A stretch of DNA of 64,000 nucleotides from Mucilaginibacter sp. 14171R-50. GTDB lineage: Bacteria > Bacteroidota > Bacteroidia > Sphingobacteriales > Sphingobacteriaceae. Numbering within the stretch: position 1 is the first letter of the stretch; each line of letters starts with the position of its first letter. Shown here piece by piece: positions 53,103-63,130 of the stretch. The DNA is taken from the NCBI RefSeq assembly GCF_010093045.1, contig NZ_CP048115.1:2790001-2854000 (forward strand). The letters run 5' to 3'. The notes under the pieces are model-generated. The model did not search any database and had not been told where the DNA came from. It saw only the letters and a program-made list of their open reading frames with translations. The position numbers were made by a program, and so were the translations under genes.

Positions 53103-53417
53103 TTGAAGTAACTACACTGACACCGTTCTGACACCATTAAAATAATTTTATCGCGTAATTTTGTATTGTTCAGATGCTAAAGGGAGCTACAAGCAAAGAA
53201 AAGAACGTACTGACAATGTAGTGTCACCATCAACAAGAGTTTTACCTCGTACCTTTGTTATTATCAAGCTCAGAATTCAGGCATTTACCACTCTCTGGTA
53301 ATCACTCGCTAACAACGAGATTCATATTTAAGTATTAAACAAATAACCAAAAACAATTTATGACTTATAACAGCGTTTGCCGTGCTTTTCGGCGACCTGT
53401 TACTCAATTTATCCTAC

Positions 53418-54419
53418 ATGAAAAAAATCATTTGCATCGCTGCTTTATTAGGCAGCACACTCCTCGTATCTGCTCAAAATTCAAACCCCTGGCCTACTAC
53501 GGGAAACGTAGGTATTGGTACAAGCAGTCCTTCATTTTTAACTCATATCTATGGCGGTACCGCCGCTACGGAAACTGCCCTGTTCGCTCTTCAAAGCCCT
53601 TTTGCAAATGCAAATACAGGGGTAACAATGCGTTTTGTTGCATCAACCAATCCCGCGAATGTGACAAACTCCGGAGAAATTGGATTAACCAGGGTTGCAA
53701 CCGGAGCTAATATGTATTTTCGGTTAGGCGATAATACTAATATGCAAACACGCCTGTCTATAATCGGTGCTTCAGGCAACGTCGGTATTGGAACCACCAC
53801 TCCCAGTTCAAAATTGCATGTAAAAGAAACGAACGCAACTCCAGGCTTTTCGAATGTCACTATTGAAAATGCAGGCGCTTTAGGTTACGAAGCCGGAATT
53901 AATTTTAAAGGCGGATACACGAGCGGCAGTCTGAACTCTGGAAGGATCTACAGTTTGTTCGACGGGGGGACGGGTTATGCCAATGCGCGGACGACCATCC
54001 AAAGCATGCTCACAGGGGGCGCTTATGACAACACCCTTACTGTCCGTTATGGCAGTGTTGGAATAGGAACAATAGCCCCGCCCACGGGATACAAATTGGC
54101 GGTGAATGGAAGCGTTATCGCGACAGCGGTAACTGTTCAAATGTACGGCGAGTGGCCTGACTACGTATTTAAAAAGGATTATAAACTGCTTCCCTTAACT
54201 GAGGTGAAAAATTACATCGACCGAAATCAGCATTTGCCTGACATGCCATCGGAACAAGAAATCGCCGCTAATGGATTAAACCTGGGCGAGTTAAGCAAGG
54301 TGCTTACAAAAAAAGTAGAAGAACTTACACTTTATCTGATTGAAAAGGAAAAGGAACTTAATGTTCTGAAAGCCCGAATGGATAAAATGGAAAAATCGAT
54401 TGAAAACAAATCGCTGTAA
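53418..54419 (+). CDS. Secreted tail-fibre-like/adhesin protein
   Basis: This protein has about 333 residues, starting at MKKIICIAALLGSTLLVSAQ, a clear signal peptide. Repeats GNVGIGTSSPSF, GNVGIGTTTPSSKLHV and GSVGIGTIAPPTGYKLAVNG are the glycine-rich turns of trimeric phage tail fibres. The C-terminus FKKDYKLLPLTEVKNYIDRN, then EELTLYLIEKEKELNVLKARM, is a coiled coil like that of tail-fibre chaperone regions in Bacteroidota. Probably a surface-exposed or secreted trimer. It is first of a three-gene run with two RHS proteins. Role inferred as delivery or adhesion partner. Confidence 0.8.
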   Translation: MKKIICIAALLGSTLLVSAQNSNPWPTTGNVGIGTSSPSFLTHIYGGTAATETALFALQSPFANANTGVTMRFVASTNPANVTNSGEIGLTRVATGANMYFRLGDNTNMQTRLSIIGASGNVGIGTTTPSSKLHVKETNATPGFSNVTIENAGALGYEAGINFKGGYTSGSLNSGRIYSLFDGGTGYANARTTIQSMLTGGAYDNTLTVRYGSVGIGTIAPPTGYKLAVNGSVIATAVTVQMYGEWPDYVFKKDYKLLPLTEVKNYIDRNQHLPDMPSEQEIAANGLNLGELSKVLTKKVEELTLYLIEKEKELNVLKARMDKMEKSIENKSL

Positions 54420-54441
54420 TTCATACATTAAATATTTTACA

Positions 54442-57400
54442 ATGAATCATTTTTTGAAGAAGAAATGGTGGCTTACTTTATTATTATCAATCGTATTGCT
54501 ACCATATAATGAAATTTTTGCCCAATCCAAACCGTACTCGCTCGTAATACCTCCATCACCAAATTCAGCCTCGATAGGCAAATTCGGAGATATACCGCTA
54601 AATTATAGCTCGGGATTGCCAAACATTAGCATTCCACTTTTAGACCTGAAGGAAGGCAGCCTAGCTCTGCCAATTTCAATAAACTACAACTATGGCGGCT
54701 TTCGTCCCTCTGACCAGCCCGGGGTCGTAGGTCGTGGCTGGTCGTTGATGGCTGGCGGAGTCATTTCCCGAGTGGTTAACGGGCTGCCCGATGAGCTACA
54801 TGGTAGCACGCGTTTAGGGTATTTGTATAACAGCGCAAATATAAAAAGCCTATTGAAGGTGAACGACTCACTAAATTGTCAGAATCAATCCTGTCCAAGT
54901 TGCTTTGTTGATGGCAATTGCGACGGCGAACCCGATATGTTTTATTTCTCATTCGGTAATATTTCAGGAAAGTTCTTTTTTGGTGATGATGGTCTGCCTC
55001 ATATTGTTTCTGACAGAAAACTGAAAATTGAGTACCATCAGTTTGACACCCCGATTTTACAAAGAATCTATAACGGAATTAGCACTAATATTAATGGATT
55101 TACCATAACCACCGAAGATGGCACTGTGTACCGGTTTGGAGATCCCACCCCTAAGGCGGAGGTTATTCCAATAGATCCGATGAAAAATGTTGAGTTTTCT
55201 TATTCTCAGCACGAATTCTGGGACCCGCTTAGTACAGCATACCTGACACCCATTAGTGCCTGGCTGTTATACGAAATAGAAGATACCGATGGCAATAAAA
55301 TAAAGCTTTCCTACCTGAATGATTATAAAGACAACCAGTCTTATTTCAAATTAAACCGTCAAAGGATTACAAAAACGCCGTTTCAGGTATATACAACTAC
55401 ACCGCACAGTTCTGAGGAGGTTGCGGGGTTTGATTATTCTATATCATCGGAAAATTTTGTTACCAAAATTGAGGGTTCTACGTGGAAGGTAGATTTCTCG
55501 TATAACAATCTGGAATCTGATACGGCGCTACACACATTAAATAGTGTTTTACTATCGCTAACGAACGGTAACGAAATAAAACGCTACAACGCAACCTATT
55601 CCAGCACCGATATGAAGTGCCTGCTTACTGGTTTGAAAGAGAAGGCCATTACCGGAGGCACCGCTGTTTATAAAACACATGCCTTTGAATATACTCCGTT
55701 TCCGGCCACCTATTACATTTTGGGACTTGATTATTGGGGGTACTACAACGGAGTAAATAATGCCGATCTGATTCCTGTTTCGCCATACACTGCCAATAGA
55801 GAGCCTTCCTTCAGCAATACTGTACTAGGTGCGTTGAAAAAAATTACGTACCCAACAGGCGGCACTTCCTCATTTGAATATGAACAGAACGAATACAGTT
55901 ATATCAGGCAAGATACGACTGAAAATGGACAAGCTATTGGCCGCCGGGCCGGTGGAGGAATCCGATTGAAAAAAATGATCGACAGCGGCGGTAATGGAAT
56001 GCCTGCTATGACGAAAGAATACTCCTATAATAAGTTCAATAACCTAAACTTAAGCAGCGGGGTAGCGTTAGCACCGGTCAATAAGTTTTTCTTTACATTC
56101 CAGGTGTCACAAATAAGCGGTAAGCTAGCTTGGCTGTTTGGAGGTGAAGTACCGGACACAACGGTCAACTGGAATATTTGGAAATCCGATCCGTTCTACA
56201 CATTGTCGCAAACGCCAATATACTATTTCAATGTACGCGAGACGACCGGAAGCACTATTAGAACTGATTATGAGTTTACCTCCCATTTGGACTACCCCGA
56301 TTATTTGGGAGTAAATTACGGATTGGGTACCAACCAGGTAGGCCCATATGAAAGCTATGACTTTGCCCGCAGCCTTCCCAAAAGCGTTAAACAGTACCAA
56401 AATAATGCTATCGTTAGCGAAACCCAAACAGCGTATACGATGACAGAGAAGTTCCGTTCGCGTAGGTTATGGCGTCAGACAGCGATCTCCAGATCGGAAG
56501 GCTCATTCCAATTTGCTAAAGGAGTTGCGGTAATCTCGGGTCTAATTCAGAAAAAAAGTGATAGCACTCTGTATTATTACCCTGCTGGAAACTATATGGT
56601 ACGGAACATCTACGAATACGACAGCACTTATTATTCGCTCAGGAAACAAATCCAATATAACAGCAGAATAACCTCATCCACACCTGGTACTGTTGAAACA
56701 CGGTATAAATATCCGTTTGACTATGCTGGCGGGGTGTATCCGGCGATGATAAGTAAAAATATCATTTCTCCGGTTATAGAAGAACAAAAGCTCGTTAACG
56801 GAAATCAGGTTAATTATACGTTGAAAGACTTTGGGATATATAACAATGGAACACTCTATAAACCATCCACTGTAAAAGTCCAGACATTGAGTACCAACCC
56901 GCTGATTACAAAGAGTGAGGTTACAAAATATACTTCTAATGGCAATATTGAGGAAGTGTTGCTTGATACTAAAACCTATCAGTCATACCGATGGGGTTAT
57001 AATCAGCAGTACCCAATTGCAGAAGTAAAAAACGCAATGAGCGCCGAATTTTTTTATGAGGGGTTTGAAAAAAAAAATGGAACAACAGTGTCAGGCGGAG
57101 ATGCTCATACAGGCTTGCGATATTCTACTAATGCGTCTGTAAGTTGGGCCAAACCCAACAATCGCGAGTATGTAATCAGTTACTGGTATAAAGATACCGG
57201 AGCATGGAAGTACAGCGGTGAGTTGCCTTACACGGGTAATTCATTTATCCTGTCCGGCGGAACTGCATTTGATGACATATGCATATACCCAATTGATGCT
57301 CAAATCTCAACCTACACGTACATGCCGTTAATAGGCCTTGGAACAACGACTGATGTCAAAGGACTAACAAACTATTATAGTTACGACGGATTTAACAGAC

Positions 57401-57879
57401 TAATGGATGTTAAGGACCAGGATGGAAATATTGTTAAAAGTTATTGCTATAACTATCAGGGCGGCAGCACTAACTGCTTTGTAGATCCATTGATTTATAA
57501 AAATGATGAAATAATTACAACACATAGAAAAGAATGTGGGGTGCATTATCTTGGTTCCCTGGTCACTTATAAAGTTTTTAAAGGCACTTACTTATCAACG
57601 ATCTCACAGGCTGATGCCGATCAACGCGCGCAGACCGATGCTGATGTACAAGGGCAGCTTTATGCAAACTCGGACCCTGATGCTACCTGCACATTAATCC
57701 CCTGCTACTCTTACACATTCAGTGCAAACCAAGGATTTAGTGCGACTTATCATTATAAAGACTGTGAAGGAATTGACAGGACAGAATATGTAGAACAAGG
57801 ACATTCAGTGACGTTATGCGCACGAGAAGGAACAGTTAACGGAGGGCCGTATATAAAAGGAACTGCTTGTCCACAATAA
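54442..57879 (+). CDS. RHS/YD-repeat-like secreted protein with C-terminal DUF5977-type domain
   Basis: This protein has about 1145 residues, starting at MNHFLKKKWWLTLLLSIVL with a signal peptide ending FAQ. The N-terminal PPSPNSASIGKFGDIPLNYSSG and GRGWSLMAGGVISRVVNG are typical of the SpvB/RHS-like beta-strand-rich shell in Bacteroidota. The C-terminal region near 1060-1090 (GTYLSTISQADADQRAQTDAD) fits DUF5977. YD-like motifs (YYSYDGFNRLMDVKDQDGNIV) occur near 985. It has no toxin-like end and may act as shell partner for the RHS toxin gene downstream, which starts 12 bases after its stop. Confidence 0.83.
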   Translation: MNHFLKKKWWLTLLLSIVLLPYNEIFAQSKPYSLVIPPSPNSASIGKFGDIPLNYSSGLPNISIPLLDLKEGSLALPISINYNYGGFRPSDQPGVVGRGWSLMAGGVISRVVNGLPDELHGSTRLGYLYNSANIKSLLKVNDSLNCQNQSCPSCFVDGNCDGEPDMFYFSFGNISGKFFFGDDGLPHIVSDRKLKIEYHQFDTPILQRIYNGISTNINGFTITTEDGTVYRFGDPTPKAEVIPIDPMKNVEFSYSQHEFWDPLSTAYLTPISAWLLYEIEDTDGNKIKLSYLNDYKDNQSYFKLNRQRITKTPFQVYTTTPHSSEEVAGFDYSISSENFVTKIEGSTWKVDFSYNNLESDTALHTLNSVLLSLTNGNEIKRYNATYSSTDMKCLLTGLKEKAITGGTAVYKTHAFEYTPFPATYYILGLDYWGYYNGVNNADLIPVSPYTANREPSFSNTVLGALKKITYPTGGTSSFEYEQNEYSYIRQDTTENGQAIGRRAGGGIRLKKMIDSGGNGMPAMTKEYSYNKFNNLNLSSGVALAPVNKFFFTFQVSQISGKLAWLFGGEVPDTTVNWNIWKSDPFYTLSQTPIYYFNVRETTGSTIRTDYEFTSHLDYPDYLGVNYGLGTNQVGPYESYDFARSLPKSVKQYQNNAIVSETQTAYTMTEKFRSRRLWRQTAISRSEGSFQFAKGVAVISGLIQKKSDSTLYYYPAGNYMVRNIYEYDSTYYSLRKQIQYNSRITSSTPGTVETRYKYPFDYAGGVYPAMISKNIISPVIEEQKLVNGNQVNYTLKDFGIYNNGTLYKPSTVKVQTLSTNPLITKSEVTKYTSNGNIEEVLLDTKTYQSYRWGYNQQYPIAEVKNAMSAEFFYEGFEKKNGTTVSGGDAHTGLRYSTNASVSWAKPNNREYVISYWYKDTGAWKYSGELPYTGNSFILSGGTAFDDICIYPIDAQISTYTYMPLIGLGTTTDVKGLTNYYSYDGFNRLMDVKDQDGNIVKSYCYNYQGGSTNCFVDPLIYKNDEIITTHRKECGVHYLGSLVTYKVFKGTYLSTISQADADQRAQTDADVQGQLYANSDPDATCTLIPCYSYTFSANQGFSATYHYKDCEGIDRTEYVEQGHSVTLCAREGTVNGGPYIKGTACPQ

Positions 57880-57890
57880 TTTTAGATAAT

Positions 57891-60800
57891 ATGATGAAAT
57901 ATATCAAAGGGGCCTTTTTATGGGCACTAATTGTTCTCTTCATAACACCATTGAAGGCACAAACATATATCAATACCCCAATGACAGGAACACCTGCCGC
58001 AGGCCAGTATTACAATGAAAAACAAATAACATTGAGTCCCAACTTTACGTTTACGGCATCGTCCGGGCAGACGCTTAAGTTATTCATAAAAGATTGTGTG
58101 CCGTTGACGCTCAATTTAAGTTCGAGTCAAAATTACGTAATGATAAGCACGCCGCGTATAAGCGGCATTACCACTCGGAGCGGGCTTGCAAATCGTACCA
58201 CGTGCGAACTGATGCAAAACGTACAATACTTTGATGGCCTAGGGCGTCCTATTCAAACGATTCAGATTAAAGGCTCTCCCGGTTACAATGATCTGGTACA
58301 GCCCATTGCGTATGATTCACTTAATCGGGAAACAGTAAAATACTTACCCTATGCTTCTACCAGCGCGAATGGGAGTTATAGATCTGCAGCCATTACGAAT
58401 CAGCTTGCATTTTATGATCCGGCGGGGGTGCCTGATTCAACTTCACAGCTGCCTGGGGGAATTGCACACATTTCTACGCCCTATGCAATGACAAAATATG
58501 AACCGTCTGCTTTGGGCCGGGTATTAGAACAAGGCGCTCCCGGCGACCCTTGGCAACTTACCGGCACCATTAACCCAAGTGGAGTAAGTTCTGGGCATAC
58601 GATTAAAACCTCATATTCAGTTAACAACACTTTGGCTTTGACTGATACGGCAAACACATATCTTGCTGCGCTGTATACGGTTACCATTAATCCCAATCAA
58701 AGCCGGACACTTGTTCGGTTGAGTGGCGCAGACGGTAATTATCTTGCTGGTGAATTAACAGTAAAAATCACGAAAGATGAGAACTGGCAAAGTGGGCGCG
58801 GAGGTACCTCTGAAGAATATATTGACAAGGAAGGTCGTATAGTACTAAAGCGAACATTCAGTTACCTTGTAGGCGCCCCTAATGAATTACAGATATTAAG
58901 TACTTATTATGTGTATGATGATGTTGGAAATTTAGCATATGTATTACCACCGAAAAGTAATGCTGACAACACAGTTCCAACTCAAACCATACTAAACAAC
59001 CTTTGCTATCAATATCGATACGACGAGTATAACAGACTTTCGCAAAAGCGTGTGCCAGGAAAGGGTTGGGAAAATATGGTTTATAACAAACTCGACCAAA
59101 TAGTATTAACACAGGACTCTGTTCAAAGAGGCAACAATCAATGGACGGTTAATAAGTACGATGGTTTAGGCAGAGTTATTATAACCGGGTTATGGAATGC
59201 AGGGGCTAACATACCTTTAACCACCTTGCAAGATAGCATATACGCAGCCAGTCAGTGGGATATCAGGGATTATGCGAATAATACTACAGGATATAAAGTA
59301 ACAAGCTATCCCGCTTTGACGAAAACACTAACGATAAATTATTATGATAACTACACAAATATTCCGACAATACCTCCGGGGCTTACCCCAACACCGGGCA
59401 CATATAGTAATTTAACAAAAGGACTTGTCACAGTATCAAAAACAGCGGTGTTAAATACACTTTCAAACACCGAGCCTGACATGCTTTGGAACGTGAATTA
59501 CTATGATAATAAAGGCCGGGTAGTAAAAGCGTATATGCAGCACTATCTGGGAGGTACTTTGAGTTCATACAATTATGATGATGTATCGAATACGTATGAT
59601 TTTACTGATAAAATAACAGCGACCAGTAGAAAACAATATACCAAAAATGCCGACAATACAGCCGCGATATTGGCAGTGTCAATTGCGAACCAATACAATT
59701 ACGACCAGGCAGACCGAAAAAGGGAAACATTTGAAAGAATTAATTCAGACCCGCAAGTATTAGTCAGCCGATTAGATTACAATGCTATCGGGCAGTTGAA
59801 GACAAAACACCTGCATGGATTGTCCGGGACTATTCCCTTTTTACAAGATATTAACTATCTATACAATGAACGGGCATGGCTGTTATCAGGCAAAAGCAAT
59901 ACCAACCTGTTTAACTTTAGCCTTGCCTATAATAAACCAAATGCTGGTGTTAGTCCCCAATTTAATGGGAATATTGCTCAAATGGAATACACTAAGACCG
60001 GCAGTAGCAATGTGAATTTTAATTATCGTTACGACCAATTGAATAGGCTAAAAAGTGCCTTGTCATCAGATAGCGCTTTAGATGAAACTATTGATTATGA
60101 CGTAATGGGCAATATTACAAAACTTGTACGTAGTGGCAGTAATTCTGCAAATCTGAACTACAGCTACTATAATGCTAATTTGAATAACCGTTTGCAAACG
60201 GTAACCAATAATGGAAACGCTTTCAGAAGTTATGCATATGATGGTAATGGGAATGCAACATCTGATGGCGGAACTAAAAATATTTCATATAATTTATTGA
60301 ACCTGCCACAAACAATCAAACAAGCAGATACGATATTAGCAACGTATACTTATGACGTGGGAGGAAGAAAATTAAGAAATGTTGGTAGCGATGGTGGCTG
60401 GGATTATATAAACGGGATTGTATATACAAATAATGTAATTAACTTTATACAGACCGAGGAAGGTCGTATTAAAAATATTAGTGGTGTTTACAATTATGAA
60501 TACAATCTTAAAGATCAGCTAGGTAATGTAAGATTATCATTTGATAGAGATCCTGTCTCTGGCTTAGTAAGAAGATTACAAGAAGATGAGTACTATTCGT
60601 TTGGCCTAAGGAAAACGCCGGTTGATTATGATATTTTAAATCACAATCGTTACCTTTATAATGCTAAAGAAATACAATTGGATCTAACAAATCAATACGA
60701 TTATGGCGCGCGGTTTTATGATCCGGTGATTGGACGTTTCACTACTGTAGACCCTCTCGCAGATAAAATGCGTCGGGTTTCCACTTACAATCATGCATTC

Positions 60801-61487
60801 AACAATCCATTAAGATTCATTGATGCTGATGGTATGGCACCGACTGATGTTATTATTGGTGGGGATGATAAACAGGCCGCTTTCGAAGAGTTGCAAAAAT
60901 CAGTAAAGGGTCAATTAACCTTATCTATGGATGATAAAGGTAACGTGACGTATTCTAAATCTGCTCCTGATCCTCTTATAGGAAAGGACGCGAAACAGTT
61001 GATTGCTGCGATTGACGATCATACTGTAAATGTTAACGTTACTGCTACTAAAGGAAATATCATAAGTACGGTTGATTTTGTTGGGGGTGCTTTTTTGGGA
61101 AACGATTTATTGCCAAGCGGCAATGTGAACACTAAACAAGTTATATCGCCGGAAATACTGGAAAAGATGGATAACTATTTTGGCAGCCCGGGCAAAACAA
61201 CACTTCATGAAGTCACAGAGTCTTATAATGGCGCAAAAATTGCGCAGAGTAATGGGGTTTCTTCACCATTCGCCTCACCAAGTGAGGTGGCCAACCCAAA
61301 TAGCGATTATCAGAAAGCGCATAAGGCCGCTACCGATCAGTCAGGCCCAGTAATAGAAAAATATTATGGTCCATTAGGAGGTAGAGTAAGTAAACCCGGC
61401 ATTATGGGAAAAACAGAATATATTCTTGATAACGGTGTTAAACCCGCAGTTCCATTAACGTCTAAAACATATCCTCAAAAACTATAA
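57891..61487 (+). CDS. DUF6443/RHS-core protein with unassigned C-terminal putative toxin domain
   Basis: This protein has about 1198 residues, with a signal peptide (MMKYIKGAFLWALIVLFITP, cleaved after LKAQ). The N-terminal part has VQYFDGLGRPIQTIQIKGSP, the DUF6443 signature. YD repeats follow, and the RHS core boundary is near 920-985 (YDYGARFYDPVIGRFTTVDP, then YNHAFNNPLRFIDADGM). The remaining 210 residues are unrelated to RHS and carry TLHEVTESYNGAKIA (His1106, Glu1107, Glu1110) and YQKAHKAA (His1144), a pattern compatible with a metal-binding hydrolase. By family rule this is the variable effector part. A small lipoprotein gene follows at once. Confidence 0.85.
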   Translation: MMKYIKGAFLWALIVLFITPLKAQTYINTPMTGTPAAGQYYNEKQITLSPNFTFTASSGQTLKLFIKDCVPLTLNLSSSQNYVMISTPRISGITTRSGLANRTTCELMQNVQYFDGLGRPIQTIQIKGSPGYNDLVQPIAYDSLNRETVKYLPYASTSANGSYRSAAITNQLAFYDPAGVPDSTSQLPGGIAHISTPYAMTKYEPSALGRVLEQGAPGDPWQLTGTINPSGVSSGHTIKTSYSVNNTLALTDTANTYLAALYTVTINPNQSRTLVRLSGADGNYLAGELTVKITKDENWQSGRGGTSEEYIDKEGRIVLKRTFSYLVGAPNELQILSTYYVYDDVGNLAYVLPPKSNADNTVPTQTILNNLCYQYRYDEYNRLSQKRVPGKGWENMVYNKLDQIVLTQDSVQRGNNQWTVNKYDGLGRVIITGLWNAGANIPLTTLQDSIYAASQWDIRDYANNTTGYKVTSYPALTKTLTINYYDNYTNIPTIPPGLTPTPGTYSNLTKGLVTVSKTAVLNTLSNTEPDMLWNVNYYDNKGRVVKAYMQHYLGGTLSSYNYDDVSNTYDFTDKITATSRKQYTKNADNTAAILAVSIANQYNYDQADRKRETFERINSDPQVLVSRLDYNAIGQLKTKHLHGLSGTIPFLQDINYLYNERAWLLSGKSNTNLFNFSLAYNKPNAGVSPQFNGNIAQMEYTKTGSSNVNFNYRYDQLNRLKSALSSDSALDETIDYDVMGNITKLVRSGSNSANLNYSYYNANLNNRLQTVTNNGNAFRSYAYDGNGNATSDGGTKNISYNLLNLPQTIKQADTILATYTYDVGGRKLRNVGSDGGWDYINGIVYTNNVINFIQTEEGRIKNISGVYNYEYNLKDQLGNVRLSFDRDPVSGLVRRLQEDEYYSFGLRKTPVDYDILNHNRYLYNAKEIQLDLTNQYDYGARFYDPVIGRFTTVDPLADKMRRVSTYNHAFNNPLRFIDADGMAPTDVIIGGDDKQAAFEELQKSVKGQLTLSMDDKGNVTYSKSAPDPLIGKDAKQLIAAIDDHTVNVNVTATKGNIISTVDFVGGAFLGNDLLPSGNVNTKQVISPEILEKMDNYFGSPGKTTLHEVTESYNGAKIAQSNGVSSPFASPSEVANPNSDYQKAHKAATDQSGPVIEKYYGPLGGRVSKPGIMGKTEYILDNGVKPAVPLTSKTYPQKL

Positions 61488-61491
61488 TAAT

Positions 61492-61869
61492 ATGAAAATT
61501 TACTTAATTTTAATAATGCTTTTGGTGGTTGCATGTTCTTCATCAAAAAACTCTTTAAAAAATAGTTTAACTAATTTTACTGGATATAAAGTTTATAATA
61601 TAGATTCCGTTAAAAATATTTACATTATATATGCACGGGATAATAAGAGTTTACCTTATAAAATATTGTCTCGTAAAGATAATACGTCAAATGGTGAATT
61701 AATAAAACTTAACAATGCATATCCATTTATTTTAGAGGAGGTTTGGTCAAAGAAAGCAGATCTCGTAAATGGGACATACTATTACGATACTCCAATTTCT
61801 GTCGATGGCGATTCGATAACAAGTCTACATGCCGCAAAAAATCTTCGAGGATTGAAATTTATACGATAA
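61492..61869 (+). CDS. Small lipoprotein, candidate immunity protein
   Basis: This 125-residue lipoprotein has signal peptide MKIYLILIMLLVVACSSSK and lipobox VVAC (Cys15). The mature part (YKVYNIDSVKNIYIIYARDN, ILEEVWSKKADLVNGTYYYD) is beta-rich and matches nothing I know. Four bases separate it from the RHS gene stop, and it is much more AT-rich than its neighbours. Position, size and lipid anchor fit an immunity protein that neutralises the RHS C-terminal domain in the periplasm. The toxin–immunity link is inferred. Confidence 0.7.
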   Translation: MKIYLILIMLLVVACSSSKNSLKNSLTNFTGYKVYNIDSVKNIYIIYARDNKSLPYKILSRKDNTSNGELIKLNNAYPFILEEVWSKKADLVNGTYYYDTPISVDGDSITSLHAAKNLRGLKFIR

Positions 61870-62079
61870 ACAATAACCACTAAATACATATGAATTGCGT
61901 AATATAAAAGCACATCAAAGCATTTGTATGAAGAGTGGCTCTAAGAGTAACAAAGCTGTGAATGTTCTTTTTATGTTTTTAAAAGTTATAACAAGCTGGA
62001 CTAATTGATCTATTAAATTATAATTCGCATAAATGAATATTATTATGTGTAATTAGTTAAATAGCTGTGCTTAACAATT

Positions 62080-62110
62080 AAAGACCTGTTTATTGGCAGG
62101 TCTTTATTTT
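62080..62110. terminator. Bidirectional terminator between RHS operon and XRE gene
   Basis: Perfect 9-bp stem AAAGACCTG (62080-62088) with CAGGTCTTT (62097-62105), loop of eight bases, then ATTTTT on the plus strand and AATTG on the minus strand. It overlaps the XRE stop codon and ends transcription from both sides. The bases from 61870 to 62079 show nothing else. Confidence 0.85.
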
Positions 62111-62379
62111 TCTAAATTAACTTCTTTTAATATGTTAATGAAATGAAGAATTTTATTCTGATATTTTCGTTGTGGAAAAGACCTGCCATTTTCCCATCCT
62201 ACAATCGTGTCTTCGCAAACCCCAAACACTTCTGCGACCTCTCTTTGTAACAGCCCCCTTTCAATTCTCGCCTTTCTTATGTGCTCCCCCAGCGTTTGAG
62301 GATTAACAGGAATGTCCTTTGAAGGCGGCTTTTTCACTACCTTGCGGTATGGAAGAAAAGTGGACGCAAGAATGCCCAT
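62104..62379 (-). CDS. XRE-family helix-turn-helix protein
   Basis: This protein has about 91 residues if started at MGILASTFLPYRK (62379). The frame runs on to an ATG at 62484 but crosses the antisense comM remnant. The HTH is clear: TLGEHIRKARIERGLLQREVAEVFGVCEDTIVGWENG. Such short XRE proteins (TLGEHIRK...LLQREVAE...ED) are common mobile-region regulators in Bacteroidota. It faces the RHS operon across a shared terminator. Its 5' end lies inside the decayed comM gene, so the start may be a product of rearrangement. Confidence 0.75.
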   Translation of the reverse strand: MGILASTFLPYRKVVKKPPSKDIPVNPQTLGEHIRKARIERGLLQREVAEVFGVCEDTIVGWENGRSFPQRKYQNKILHFINILKEVNLEK

Positions 62380-62856
62380 GTGGTTATTACAACCATCCTG
62401 AGAAGGAATGCATCTGCCCTCCGGGCACCGTTCAAAAGTATCTGAGTAAAATATCCGGGCCGCTTCTGGACCATTGACCTGCACGTAGAGGTTACGCCGG
62501 TAAACTTTAATGAGTTATCATCCGATAGGCTGGCCGAGAAAAGCGAACTGATACGCGACAGGGTGATGAAAGCCCGCGAGGTGCAACTACAGCGGTTCGG
62601 CAACCGGCCAGATCTGCATGCCAACGCGCAGATGAGCCCACAAATGGTGAGGGATATTTGTAAAATAACAACCGCCGGCCAAACCCTGCTGAAAAAGGCG
62701 ATGGAAAAGCTGGGCCTGTCTGCCAGGGCTTATGACCGCATCCTGAAAGTTGCACGCACCATTGCCGACCTGGCCGGCAGCGAAGAAATATTGTTAGAGC
62801 ACCTTGCCGAAGCCATACATTTCAGAAGTTTGGATAGGGAAGGCTGGGCCGGGTAG
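62373..62856 (+). pseudogene. comM: 5'-truncated, frameshifted Mg-chelatase-like (ComM/YifB) remnant
   Basis: The frame from 62373 reads CPCGYYNHPEKECICPPGTV, continuing QKYLSKISGPLLD, the conserved zinc-finger-like and arginine-finger region of ComM/YifB. A deletion of about two bases near 62470 (expected LLDRIDLH) breaks the frame. The second frame continues IDLHVEVTPVNFNELSS...RFGNRPDLHANAQMSP...LSARAYDRILKVARTIADL to a stop at 62854, the normal C-terminus. The N-terminal two thirds, including Walker A, are missing. This marks a rearrangement breakpoint at the left edge of the remnant. Confidence 0.88.
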
Positions 62857-63130
62857 CGATGAGGCCATTAAACAATAAAATGATCGACCATACGAAGCAT
62901 CGTTGCATCGTTACTATCGGATTGGAGCTCCCTGTGGCACTTCTATTTTTTTGCTTAAATAGTAAAAAAACTGAAGCTCGTTTACCATGTGGTTTCTAAG
63001 CTCACAATTGTTTAAACAATAATTTTTGATAGCCTGCTAAATACAAACTGTCGTAATCATAACATTTTTGTAATCGCAATATAATGTATACTTAACAAGT
63101 GTTCGGCTAATTTGCGTCTTCAAATACCGC

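Larger units (their letters stand above)
52470..53417. other. Long gene-free interval with structured elements
   Basis: Nearly 950 bases hold no gene I can support. Visible elements: a minus-strand terminator-like hairpin at 52517-52577, a 7-bp hairpin at 52584-52600, and an AAAGCAC/GTGCTTT hairpin (53073-53096) followed by a T-run on the plus strand. A TAATTTTG promoter-like box at 53156-53163 could serve the downstream operon through a leader of about 250 bases. Small open frames on both strands show no family signature. Confidence 0.5.

Noticed and set aside
53360..53710. 116-codon frame overlapping the start of the tail-fibre-like gene
   Set aside because: It is Lys/Arg/Cys-rich out-of-frame translation of a well-supported secreted protein.
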